Source: Neoroseomonas lacus (GTDB lineage: Bacteria > Pseudomonadota > Alphaproteobacteria > Acetobacterales > Acetobacteraceae). From it: a stretch of DNA of 59,326 bases. Of this stretch, positions 46,368 through 54,069 are shown one piece after another (within the stretch, counting starts at the first letter, position 1; the number at the start of each line of letters is the position of its first letter). The stretch lies in contig NZ_BMKW01000022.1 in assembly GCF_014644535.1 (NCBI RefSeq), positions 1 to 59,326 of the forward strand. Reading direction: 5' to 3'. The position numbers and the translations under genes were made by a program. The notes under the pieces were generated by a model that was not told where the DNA came from, did no database searches, and saw only the letters and a list, made by a program, of their open reading frames with translations.

Positions 46368-46382
46368 TGACAAAACATTGCA
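46368..46382. promoter_or_regulatory. CopR/CusR-like box upstream of the RND operon
   Basis: TGACA-AAACA-TTGCA, the partner of the perfect repeat at 37612. The longer common core TCATGACAAAACAT and the following CAGCG are shared by the two sites. It lies 75 bp before the adaptor start, the same spacing as at the other site. Confidence 0.5.
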
Positions 46383-46452
46383 GCGGAGGCACCTAGCCAT
46401 TGGCGAAAGGTGACGCAGCCGGCGAGACGCGTCTCACAGCGCCCAGAGCAAG

Positions 46453-46495
46453 TTGGAATTCAGTTCCCACCGCAGCGGTGGGAACCGGATTCCAA
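46453..46495. repeat. 43-nt near-perfect inverted repeat (stable hairpin)
   Basis: The outer arms TTGGAAT (46453-46459) and ATTCCAA (46489-46495) pair. The inner arms GTTCCCACCGC (46463-46473) and GCGGTGGGAAC (46475-46485) pair fully around a single A. It lies between the divergent RND operon and the nitrilase gene. Its right part (46474-46505) recurs with 26 of 32 identities at 47552-47583, beyond the nitrilase gene. It could be a mobile palindrome or a repeat-element end. Confidence 0.85.
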
Positions 46496-46561
46496 CCTTC
46501 TCTGCGCGCCGGGAGACCGGCGGATGGATGCGAATGAAAGAGTCGAACGTCGAACGATTAC

Positions 46562-47493
46562 ATGAAGCTTGCAGTTGTCCAGCAACCGCCGGTCTACCTC
46601 GATCTCGAAAAATCCATGACGCGCGCGGTCGAGCTCGTGCAGGAGGCGGCAGAGAAGGGCTGCGACATGCCGGTATGTCCCGAGGCATGGCTTCCTGGCT
46701 ACCCGACTTTCGTATGGCGGCTGCCGCCTGAGGCAGGGATGAGCAAGACAGATGAACTTTACGCTCTCTCGCAGGCGAATTCCGCCGACCTGAGCAGGGA
46801 CGGGCTGCGACCGCCTCTGGACGCGGCGAAGGACCACGGGCTGGTAATCGTCCTGGGCTACCAGGAGGTCGATGGCTCGGTCAGCGGCAGCACGCTGTTC
46901 AACAGCTACGCGATCATCAATGCGGACGGCAGGCTTGCGAACAACCACCGCAAGTTAATTCCGACGAACCCGGAGCGGATGGTCTGGGGCTTCGGCGACG
47001 GCTCAGGCCTGAACGTCGTGAACACCGCGGTCGGCCGCGTCGGGGCACTGATCTGCTGGGAAAACTACATGCCGCTGGCACGTTACGCATTCTATGCGCA
47101 GAGCATCGACATCTACGTCGCCCCGTCCTGGGACAGTGGCGGAACTTGGCTCGCGACGATGCAGCACATCGCGCGTGAGGGCGGCTGCTGGGTCGTTGGA
47201 TGCGCGACGGCGTTGGAAGCATCCGTCATACCCGATGACGTGCCGTATCGCGATGCGCTTTTCCGAATCAGGACGGGTGGATCAACGCGGGCGACGCCGT
47301 CGTCTACAAACCCTTCGGCAGCGTCATCGCAGGGCCGATGGGCCGGGCGAAGGGCCTGCTGTTCGCCGAGATCGACGTGGCGGCCGCGCGTGTCTCTCGG
47401 CGGAAGTTTGACGCCAGCGGGCATTATGCCAGGCCCGATGTCTTCACTCTTACCGTGAACCGAAAGAAGCAGGCTCCCGTTCGATTCGACTAG
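46562..47493 (+). pseudogene. nitrilase-family amidohydrolase, frameshifted near the C terminus
   Basis: The catalytic triad is present: Glu41 (CPEAWLPGYP), Lys131 (NNHRKLIPTNPERMVWG) and Cys165 (ICWENYMPLARY), as in nitrilases proper. After residue 234 (DALF) one C is missing near 47264. The original frame resumes one base off as NQDGWINAGDAVVYKPFGSVIAGPMGRAKGLLFAEIDV and ends at TAG 47493. Without a correction the product has an unrelated 64-residue tail ending at 47458. Activity is doubtful. Nitrilases turn nitriles into carboxylic acids plus ammonia. Confidence 0.8.
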
Positions 47494-47551
47494 CGCCGTT
47501 GGCGTGGCAACAAACTGGGGGCTGGGTGGCGCAGCATCGTGCCTTTCTGGA

Positions 47552-47583
47552 AGCGGGAGGAACTGGGATCTAACCTTCTCTGC
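47552..47583. repeat. diverged copy of the hairpin right arm
   Basis: These 32 bases match 46474-46505 at 26 positions, both ending ACCTTCTCTGC. The copy here has its own 7-bp stem GAACTGG (47560-47566) and CCAGTTC (47583-47589). Together the copies bracket the nitrilase gene as direct repeats about 1.08 kb apart. Confidence 0.6.
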
Positions 47584-47619
47584 CAGTTCACTAGCAATGT
47601 AGCGGGGCCCGTTGTCGGC

Positions 47620-47835
47620 CATGCGCGACGTGCGGCTGTCGTGACGCAGCAATTTACCATGCTGTCGGATGGCTGCGTCCGCCGCTGGCGCGTTGAACGC
47701 AATGCCGGCGATGCGGATATCGAACAAGCGGCCAAGGCAATGATCCAGCGCGCCGACCTGCCCAACATGCCGGCCGCCATCCCGGAGGACAGCTTGGCTG
47801 TCACGGTGCCGGTGCGCTTCCATCTGCGATGGGCG
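47620..47835 (+). pseudogene. TonB-family C-terminal domain remnant
   Basis: The frame encodes VVTQQFTMLSDGCVRRWRVERNAGDADIEQAAKAMIQRADLPNMP and then LAVTVPVRFHLR, the beta-alpha-beta pattern of the TonB C-terminal domain (DGxV...SSG...LDxxAxxxxxRAxPxP...VPVxF). There is no N-terminal TM or Pro-rich linker. The frame runs past the normal end. It is probably a broken energy transducer gene of the adjacent iron cluster. Confidence 0.5.
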
Positions 47836-47869
47836 CGGCGACGGGCGACTTCGGCCGACGGTGCCGCCT

Positions 47870-49381
47870 TCAGTAGACGTCGCGCCGGTAACGTCCCGTC
47901 GCTGCCAACTCCATCACGGCCTCCTCGCCAAGGACCTCCTGAAGGACCTTGTGCACGCCGGGCGCCATGCCTTGGGCGCTGCCGCAAACGAAGATGGCCG
48001 CACCGGCATCGACCCAGCGGCGCAGATCCGGCGCGGCGGCGCGCAGCGCATCCTGTACATAGCGTCGCGGTTCGTCGCGGGAAAACGCAAGGTCGAGCCG
48101 CGCCAGGTCACCCGACGTAAGCCAGGACTCGATCTCCCTATCACACAGGAAATCGTGCGCGCGGCTGCGTTCGCCGAACAGCAGCCAGTTCCGTCGGTAG
48201 CCGGCAAGAAGCCGCGCGTGCAGATGTGCGCGCAAGCCGGCCATGCCAGTGCCATTGCCGATGAAGATTATCGGCATGTCCACATCCGGCGCGTGGAACC
48301 CCTTGTTCGGGCGCAGCTGTAGCGCGACGTCGCGGCCGACCGGCAGATGCGTCGTCAACCACCCGGAACCGAGACCAAGCCCACCATCGGGCCGCCGCAC
48401 GCGGCGCACCAGCAGCTCGAGCCGTCCGTCTTCCGGCACGGATGCAATGGAGTATTCGCGCCTTGGCAGAAGCGGCAACGCTGCCGCCAGCGTTGCCGGC
48501 GCGAGTCGGTTTAGACACGATGCATCAGTCGGTAATTGCCGCGTCGCCAGCGCCTCGGACAGCGTGCCACCTTTCACTGGCTCCTCGCCGGTCAATCCGA
48601 TCGCCGCGAGCAGCCCGTGCACCAGGTGCGGCGGGTTCTGTGGCACCACGATCGCGATATCGCCGGCCTGCCAGATGGGTCGGCTCGCGACCGGTTCGAA
48701 AGCAAGACGGAATACCGGTTCCCCGAGCCCAGCGGGGTTCAGCACACAGCGTTCCACCAATCGCCATGGCGCGGTGTCCTCGACAATGCCGAGGCAGGCG
48801 TTGCCCGGCGCGGTTCCGGCCAAGCCTTCGACATGCACCTGCCAATGGCGAAGCGCATCGGCCGCGCCCCCATCGACCTCGATGCGCCCGAATAGGGGCG
48901 TGGCGCCCTGCGCCTGCAGCCAGGTATCCAGCCGCCGGCCGAACGCGCAGTACCGCGCATAGCTACTGTCCCCGAGTGCGAGCAGCCCGTAGTCCAGCCC
49001 CTGTAGCGGCGCTGATCCATCCATCACCTTGCTCACGAAGTGCGCGGCGCTGTCAGGCGCGTCGCCCTCGCCGGTCGTGCTGACCAGGAACAGCGCGCGA
49101 CGCGCCGAGGCAAGCGCATCGGCATTCAGCCCATCCACGCCACAGATGCGGACCGGCACCAGGCCGGCCTGCAAGAGCGCCGCAGTGTTCTGCGCCAACT
49201 CCTCGGCGAAACCGGTCTGGCTGGCATAGGCAACCAGGATCGGCTGCGCTCCACGTGCGTAGGGTTGTGCCGCAATAGCCCGGCGGTGGCGCCTGGTGCG
49301 CCAGGCGATCAGCCCACAAAAGGCCGCATATGCGCCCAGCACCGCCGAGGCGGCGAGAAGCCGTCCGCTTTCCGGTGACAT
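47870..49381 (-). CDS. membrane-anchored diflavin reductase (flavodoxin plus FAD/NADPH domains)
   Basis: 503 aa from the ATG with last base 49381. It has one N-terminal TM helix (LLAASAVLGAYAAFCGLIAW). A flavodoxin domain (ILVAYASQTGFAEELAQNTAALL; STTGEGDAPDSA; LALGDSSYARYCAFGR) binds FMN. A sulfite-reductase/P450-reductase-like module has RREYSIAS (FAD), GNGTGMAGLRAHLHAR (NADPH) and the terminal Tyr-rich RYRRDVY. It passes NADPH electrons to a partner. Encoded last in the PepSY-DUF2271-DUF4198-ApbE operon, it is the likely cytoplasmic electron donor. Confidence 0.9.
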   Translation of the reverse strand: MSPESGRLLAASAVLGAYAAFCGLIAWRTRRHRRAIAAQPYARGAQPILVAYASQTGFAEELAQNTAALLQAGLVPVRICGVDGLNADALASARRALFLVSTTGEGDAPDSAAHFVSKVMDGSAPLQGLDYGLLALGDSSYARYCAFGRRLDTWLQAQGATPLFGRIEVDGGAADALRHWQVHVEGLAGTAPGNACLGIVEDTAPWRLVERCVLNPAGLGEPVFRLAFEPVASRPIWQAGDIAIVVPQNPPHLVHGLLAAIGLTGEEPVKGGTLSEALATRQLPTDASCLNRLAPATLAAALPLLPRREYSIASVPEDGRLELLVRRVRRPDGGLGLGSGWLTTHLPVGRDVALQLRPNKGFHAPDVDMPIIFIGNGTGMAGLRAHLHARLLAGYRRNWLLFGERSRAHDFLCDREIESWLTSGDLARLDLAFSRDEPRRYVQDALRAAAPDLRRWVDAGAAIFVCGSAQGMAPGVHKVLQEVLGEEAVMELAATGRYRRDVY

Positions 49382-49395
49382 TGTCGTATCCGTGA

Positions 49396-50388
49396 TTAGC
49401 CGAGCATCGCGGCGAGCGCCGGGGAGAGGTGATCCGTGCAACCTCCGGCACCATCCCGCGACACGATGAGGGCCGCGATGCCGTGGCGGGTTGCATGTTC
49501 AAGCCCCGCCGGCAGGCCCAGCACGGCCAACGCCGTCGCCAAGGCATCGGCCTGCATGCAATGGCGATGCAGAACCGTGACGGCGGCGATGCAAGGCGGG
49601 ATCGGCCAACCGCTGCGCGGGTCGAGTGTATGGCCGTACTGTATGCCGCCATGCCGAAAGTAGCGCCGGTAGTCGCCGGAAGTGGCGATGGCGAGATCGT
49701 GCAGTGCCACAAGGTAGGCAGGCGCGCTCTTCGCAACCGGGGATTCCAGCGCGACCCACCACGGCGCTCCGTCCGGCTTGACGCCACACCCGCGCAACTC
49801 GCCACCGACCTCGATGAGGTAGGAGTTGACACCAGCAGCTTCGAGTGCCCTCGCGACGAGGTCCACGGCATAGCCCTTGGCAATGCCGCTGAGGTCGAGC
49901 GCAACGCCGCCTGGCTGGTGCAGGCCGCCGTCGGCGCTATCGAATTCCAACTGCCGCCAGCCGACCCGGCGGAGCGCGGCGGCAATCCCGGTGCTCGGTG
50001 GCGGACCTTCATGGATGGTTGGCGTGGCACCGAATCCCCACAGATCGACCAGCGGACCTACTGTCGGGTCAAAGGCGCCCGCTGTCGCCTTGGCGGTCGC
50101 CAGCGCGGCTTCAAGCACACTGCGGAACCCCGTCGGCAGCCGCAACGAGCCGCCGGCGGGCAAGCGGTTGAAGCGGCAAAGGTAGGAGCCCGCACGCCAA
50201 CCACTCATTTCCGCATTCACGCGATCAAGGCACCGCTCGATCTCTGCGCGCAGACCATCACCGTCGGCACCCGCGGCGCAGCGCACAGACCAACTCGTGC
50301 CCATCGTCTCGCCCTTCAGCGCCAGGATTGGCATGCCACGCGGCGGCGATGGCGGCGCGAACGCCGTCGGTATCAGGACCCGATGCAC
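49396..50388 (-). CDS. apbE: ApbE-family FAD:protein FMN transferase
   Basis: 330 aa. ETMGTSWSVRC opens the ApbE fold. CRFNRLPAGG, GAFDPTVGPLVDLWGFG, GGVALDLSGIAKGYAVDLVARAL, YLIEVGGELRGCG and the C-terminal HTLDPRSGWPIPP with QADALATAL are family hallmarks, including the Mg-binding residues. ApbE moves FMN from FAD to a Thr in a D-x-x-[ST]-G-A-T motif of a target. The DUF2271 protein two genes upstream carries such a motif. No clear signal peptide is seen. Confidence 0.93.
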   Translation of the reverse strand: MHRVLIPTAFAPPSPPRGMPILALKGETMGTSWSVRCAAGADGDGLRAEIERCLDRVNAEMSGWRAGSYLCRFNRLPAGGSLRLPTGFRSVLEAALATAKATAGAFDPTVGPLVDLWGFGATPTIHEGPPPSTGIAAALRRVGWRQLEFDSADGGLHQPGGVALDLSGIAKGYAVDLVARALEAAGVNSYLIEVGGELRGCGVKPDGAPWWVALESPVAKSAPAYLVALHDLAIATSGDYRRYFRHGGIQYGHTLDPRSGWPIPPCIAAVTVLHRHCMQADALATALAVLGLPAGLEHATRHGIAALIVSRDGAGGCTDHLSPALAAMLG

Positions 50389-50431
50389 GTCTGGCCGCGT
50401 CAGCGTCGCGCCGGCCTCGCCATGCCGACCA

Positions 50432-51238
50432 TCACGGCAGCACCTCGAGCGTCGCGACGTAGCTGGCGTTGCGCTGCACGTTCGGCATGCCGGAATTGCT
50501 ATCCCGGACCGAGGCGCTCAGCCAGTACATGCCGGGTCCGGGCCAGGTAACGGCGAAGCTGCCATCCTCGTCGGTGCGGATCTTCATCTCGCCGAGTTGG
50601 TCGCGGTAGCGATTGCCGCCGGGCACGACGGCGACTTCGACACCACTGGCCGGCTTACCGTCCAGCATAAGGCGGAACCGCGCCTGCTCGCCGCCGACCA
50701 GGTCATTGGGGTGGGTTACGGGCACCACTTCCAGACCTTCATTCAGCGGCTGCAGGACGCGGTCCGTCGGTGCGCCGCGGGTGACGAAGAATTCGACGCG
50801 TCGTTGGCCGAGGCTGACGCGCAGCCCCTCGGCATCGGTCGGCACCTCGCGGGCGAAGGCGTCACGTGTGCCGCGCCAGCGCCGCGTCTGCCCGTTGGCT
50901 CGCCAGGAAGCGTTGAATCCCTCGCCGGTGACGGCGATGCGATAGGTGCCGGGTACGGTCAGCCGCACGTCAAAGGTGCTGCGGTAGCGCCCGCGCGACT
51001 GGTTCACCGTCTCCGCGGCGGACCCGTCTGGCGTCATGACCGTCAGCCCTTCGAGCGGCATCGGGAAATGTTCGAAGTAGAAGAGATCGTTGGAGACGGC
51101 GGCATCTACCGTGATCCAGGGATCGTCGCCCGACAGCACGGTGGCCGAGGGCAGCATCCAGGCCCGGTGCGCAACCGCGCTGACCGGGACAACCAGCATG
51201 GCGGCGAGCGCCAGGCGCTGCAGCGAGCGGATGGTCAT
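50432..51238 (-). CDS. exported DUF4198 protein
   Basis: 268 aa. The start is the ATG with last base 51238, with AAGGAG 7 bases upstream. The signal peptide is LQRLALAAMLVVPVSAVAHRA, so the mature protein begins with His (HRAWMLPSATVLSGDDPWITVDAAVSNDLFYFEH), the usual DUF4198 start. C-terminal beta-rich KMKIRTDEDGSFAVTWPGPGMYWL resembles carboxypeptidase-regulatory folds. It is periplasmic. Homologues sit next to TonB receptors and PepSY proteins. Confidence 0.88.
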   Translation of the reverse strand: MTIRSLQRLALAAMLVVPVSAVAHRAWMLPSATVLSGDDPWITVDAAVSNDLFYFEHFPMPLEGLTVMTPDGSAAETVNQSRGRYRSTFDVRLTVPGTYRIAVTGEGFNASWRANGQTRRWRGTRDAFAREVPTDAEGLRVSLGQRRVEFFVTRGAPTDRVLQPLNEGLEVVPVTHPNDLVGGEQARFRLMLDGKPASGVEVAVVPGGNRYRDQLGEMKIRTDEDGSFAVTWPGPGMYWLSASVRDSNSGMPNVQRNASYVATLEVLP

Positions 51239-51254
51239 GCGACTCTCCTTCATG

Positions 51255-51779
51255 TCACGGTGTGATCTGAACGGTGATGGTGCCGAGTTCGTTCTCACCT
51301 TGTGCAACGCCGCTGTGTGGTGCCGTCGGGGGCCATTGGAACGGCACGCGCAGGAGTTCGCGGCCGCCGACTTCGCGCGCCGCTTCCACGACAAGGTTGT
51401 ACTGGCCCGGTTCGAGGCCCGAGAGCGCCGTGCGCGTGGCATCGAAGCGCAGCGTGTGGCGGCCCGGCGCGCGCGTCGCGCCGGTCACGCCATCGACCGG
51501 CATCTGCAGCGTCCGGCCCGTGCGGCGCCACCATTGCCGCATGTCCTTCAGCCACTTTTCCCCTTCCCGATTGCGCATGCCCGCGTCGTACCAGACAGAG
51601 AGATTCGCGGCCGCCTGCTGATCGGGCCGCTCCACCCAGATCGCCACGTAGGGGCGGTGGTATTCGGCGACCGAAAGCTGCGGCACCTCGACGGTCACCG
51701 CCATCTCGGGGGCGGCCCTTGCCGCCGTGACGGGTGCCGTCGCGAGGCCCAGGAGGGCCAGGGAGGAGGCGATGCGCAT
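51255..51779 (-). CDS. exported DUF2271 protein with predicted flavinylation site
   Basis: 174 aa. The signal peptide is RIASSLALLGLATAPVTAARA. The DUF2271 core has VTVEVPQLSVAEYHRPYVAIWVER and YDAGMRNREGEKWLKDMRQWWRRTGR. Residues 96-102, DGVTGAT, fit the ApbE target motif, with T102 as the expected FMN-carrying residue. With ApbE, PepSY and the diflavin reductase in one operon, it is likely a periplasmic flavoprotein of an electron-transfer chain to ferric compounds. Confidence 0.88.
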   Translation of the reverse strand: MRIASSLALLGLATAPVTAARAAPEMAVTVEVPQLSVAEYHRPYVAIWVERPDQQAAANLSVWYDAGMRNREGEKWLKDMRQWWRRTGRTLQMPVDGVTGATRAPGRHTLRFDATRTALSGLEPGQYNLVVEAAREVGGRELLRVPFQWPPTAPHSGVAQGENELGTITVQITP

Positions 51780-51791
51780 GAAGGTCCTCGG

Positions 51792-52472
51792 TCAGTGGAT
51801 GAACAAGATCGCCAGTACCAGCGGTGCCACCAGGCCAACGCCGACCAGTGGCCAGGTGGCTGGTCGCGTACGAGCGTGGAACTGGAGAAGCACGAGCCCT
51901 GTGAGGCAGAAGACCAGGCAGGCACCGGCGAAGATGTCGATGAACCAGCTCCAGGCAGCACCGGCGTTGCGGCCCTTGTGCAGGTCGTTGAGGTAAGAGA
52001 CCCAGCCGCGCGTCGTGACCTCGAGCGTGACAAGGCCGGATTCGCGTTCGATTGTCAGCCAGCCGTCGCCGCCCGGTCGCGGCAGAGGCAGGTACACCTC
52101 ATCGGCCGACCATTCGGCGAGGCGGTCACCGGCACTGACACCGAAAGTCGCCCCGATCCAGCTGCGCAGTTCCCGAGACATCGAGTGTTTCCCATCACCG
52201 TTGAATGCCGGCAGACCCACCAGCAATTCCGGCGTCAAGGTCGCGGAGCGCGTCGTGACCCGCGGCACGCTCTCAATGTCGCCGGCATGGTTGAGCGTGA
52301 TGCCCGTGGCGGCGAACAGAACCATCCCGATCAGGCTGACGGCCGCGCTGATCCAGTGCCAGCGATGCAGGTGCTTCAGCCAGAAGCCGCGGCCACCGAG
52401 AATGGCGCGACGCGCCGGCAGCACGGCGTCAACGGCCGACCCATCCGGCGGCGAGAAGGCGGCACGCGTCAT
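51792..52472 (-). CDS. PepSY-associated transmembrane protein
   Basis: 226 aa from the ATG with last base 52472. An upstream ATG at 52583 would add 37 residues. PepSY-TM features are FWLKHLHRWHWISAAVSLIGMVLFAATGITLNHAGDIE, a periplasmic PepSY part (WLTIERESGLVTLEVTTRGWVSYLNDLHKG) and WFIDIFAGACLVFCLTGLVLL. The conserved His residues could bind haem, as in ferric-siderophore reductases. It is the first gene of the operon. It probably carries electrons across the membrane. Confidence 0.88.
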   Translation of the reverse strand: MTRAAFSPPDGSAVDAVLPARRAILGGRGFWLKHLHRWHWISAAVSLIGMVLFAATGITLNHAGDIESVPRVTTRSATLTPELLVGLPAFNGDGKHSMSRELRSWIGATFGVSAGDRLAEWSADEVYLPLPRPGGDGWLTIERESGLVTLEVTTRGWVSYLNDLHKGRNAGAAWSWFIDIFAGACLVFCLTGLVLLQFHARTRPATWPLVGVGLVAPLVLAILFIH

Positions 52473-52606
52473 CGCCGCGCGATCCGCAGGCACAGGACAG
52501 GCGTGCCCGTCGCGCGGGAGACACGGAGGCCGAATGCTCCGGAAGGCGATCGCATGGGTAGGGGCCGCCACGTTCAAATGCATTAGGGGACGGCTGCACC
52601 TAATCG

Positions 52607-52645
52607 CAAGTGCGAGGCAGTTGCAAGTACAATGTCTCGCACTTG
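52607..52645. promoter_or_regulatory. inverted repeat before the PepSY operon
   Basis: CAAGTGCGAG (52607-52616) and CTCGCACTTG (52636-52645) are perfect complements over 10 bp around a 19-bp spacer. The element lies 24-62 bp before the upstream ATG at 52583. In this position an iron-responsive operator is plausible, but it does not match a canonical Fur box. Confidence 0.45.
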
Positions 52646-52742
52646 GCGCCCCCGCCCGTGTCGGCTGCCGTCGTGCGCGTCGCGTTCGGGCTTCGGCTGG
52701 CGCGCTCCAGACTTCACCCGGGCCATTTGCGCGCCACCGCCC

Positions 52743-53840
52743 TCAGGTTCGATGCCAGATCGCCTGGCTGCCGATGTCCTTGAGAGTTGCGCAGCCCGTC
52801 AGGGCCATCGCCATTTCGAATTCGATCCGCAATAGATGCAAGGCGTGCGCGACGCCGGCAGGACCGGCCACGGCAAGAGCAAACATGTAGGGGCGACCGA
52901 TCATCACGGCCGTCGCACCGAGCGCGAGCGCCTTGATCACATCGGTGCCACGACGGATGCCGCCATCGACCAGGATCGGGACGCGCCCCTTCACTACCGC
53001 TGCGATGCTGGGCAACGCCTCGATCGTGGGGGGCAGGGTGTCGAGCACGCGGCCACCATGGTTGGACACGACGATACCGTCGGCGCCCTCCCCGATCGCC
53101 CGCTCAGCATCCTCGATGGCCATGATGCCCTTGATCAGCAGCGGCAGGCGCGTTGCAGCGCGCAGTCGGGCGATGTCCTCCCAGCGGGCGGCATTTGTTA
53201 GGAACCCGTCGAAGAGCAGGCTGGCGCCCAGAGGAGCCTGGGCGACCGGACCGGGCCGGAGGCCGCGGAGATTGACGGCCTCGCCAAGGCTGCCGGGCGT
53301 GATTCCGGCCCGCTGCTCCTGATTGCGAATCCCGGCGACCGGTGCATCCACAGTGACGACGATCGCCTTCGCCCCGGCCCGTTCGGCCCGCGCGACCAGT
53401 GCGTGGGTGAAGGCGCGGTCGTGCTGGATGTAGAGCTGAAACCAGAAGGGCCCGTTGGTCGCGGCCGCGATGTCCTCGATGGCCGTATCGGCCTCGGTGC
53501 TGACGACGAGGCCGGAGCCGGCCGCCGTGGCCCCGATACTGGTGGCGACTTCCGCGGCAGCGCAGGCCAGACCGTGGTGAGCGACTGGTGCCAGAAGAAC
53601 CGGGAAATCAAAGTCTGCCCCGAACAGATGGAGGCGCGTGCTGCCGCCGCCGAGGTTGTTCAACACGCGGCTGGTGAGCTGTATCGAATCGTAGGCGGTA
53701 CGGTTCCGGCGCATGGTCAGGCCGTCCGCAGCGGCGCCGGCGATGTAGGCCCAGGCCGCCGGTGAGAGCCGGCCGCGGGCGTGTTCCTCGTAGTCGGCCA
53801 GACATGTCACGTCCGGGGGAATGGCATAGGCGCTCGGCAT
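52743..53840 (-). CDS. FMN-dependent alpha-hydroxy-acid oxidase/dehydrogenase
   Basis: 365 aa from the ATG with last base 53840 (GAGGTGAGG upstream). FMN-binding TIM barrel: LLAPVAHHGLACAAAEVA, FWFQLYIQHDR, AIVVTVDAPVAGIRNQEQR, LLIKGIMAIEDAERAIGEGADGIVVSNHGGRVLD (active-site His in SNHGGR), VLVDGGIRRGTDVIKALALGA. It oxidises lactate, glycolate or similar hydroxy acids. It is divergent from the siderophore receptor, with about 230 bp between starts, so both may share iron control. Confidence 0.92.
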   Translation of the reverse strand: MPSAYAIPPDVTCLADYEEHARGRLSPAAWAYIAGAAADGLTMRRNRTAYDSIQLTSRVLNNLGGGSTRLHLFGADFDFPVLLAPVAHHGLACAAAEVATSIGATAAGSGLVVSTEADTAIEDIAAATNGPFWFQLYIQHDRAFTHALVARAERAGAKAIVVTVDAPVAGIRNQEQRAGITPGSLGEAVNLRGLRPGPVAQAPLGASLLFDGFLTNAARWEDIARLRAATRLPLLIKGIMAIEDAERAIGEGADGIVVSNHGGRVLDTLPPTIEALPSIAAVVKGRVPILVDGGIRRGTDVIKALALGATAVMIGRPYMFALAVAGPAGVAHALHLLRIEFEMAMALTGCATLKDIGSQAIWHRT

Positions 53841-53990
53841 CGTCCTCACCTCGCATTGCGCGCGGCATCCTAGCGGGCCCCGACGCGGTGGCAGACGGCG
53901 AACCGGTTCGCACACCGCGCCCGGAGTCTGTTGCCGAAATGCCACCCGCGCTGCGGTCGGTATCGCTGGGTCACCGATCGTTAATCTCCA

Positions 53991-54011
53991 GATTGATAAT
54001 GACTCGCAATC
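53991..54011. promoter_or_regulatory. Fur-like box upstream of the siderophore receptor
   Basis: GATTGATAATGACTCGCAATC has GATTG and CAATC arms and an AATGA centre, similar to GATAATGAT-type Fur boxes. It overlaps a promoter with TTGATA at 53993-53998 and TATTGT at 54015-54020 (16-bp spacer). Iron-loaded Fur would block transcription of the receptor. Computed matrix scoring was not possible. Confidence 0.5.
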
Positions 54012-54069
54012 GCATATTGTGTCACGACCTCAATGCTGACACGGCGCAAGCCGCCGGGAGACCATCAAC

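Noticed and set aside
46453..46495. attC site of an integron cassette
   Set aside because: The arms lack the proper GTTRRRY and RYYYAAC cores (only the second copy has an ATCTAAC) and no integrase gene is nearby. It was kept as a hairpin of unknown origin.
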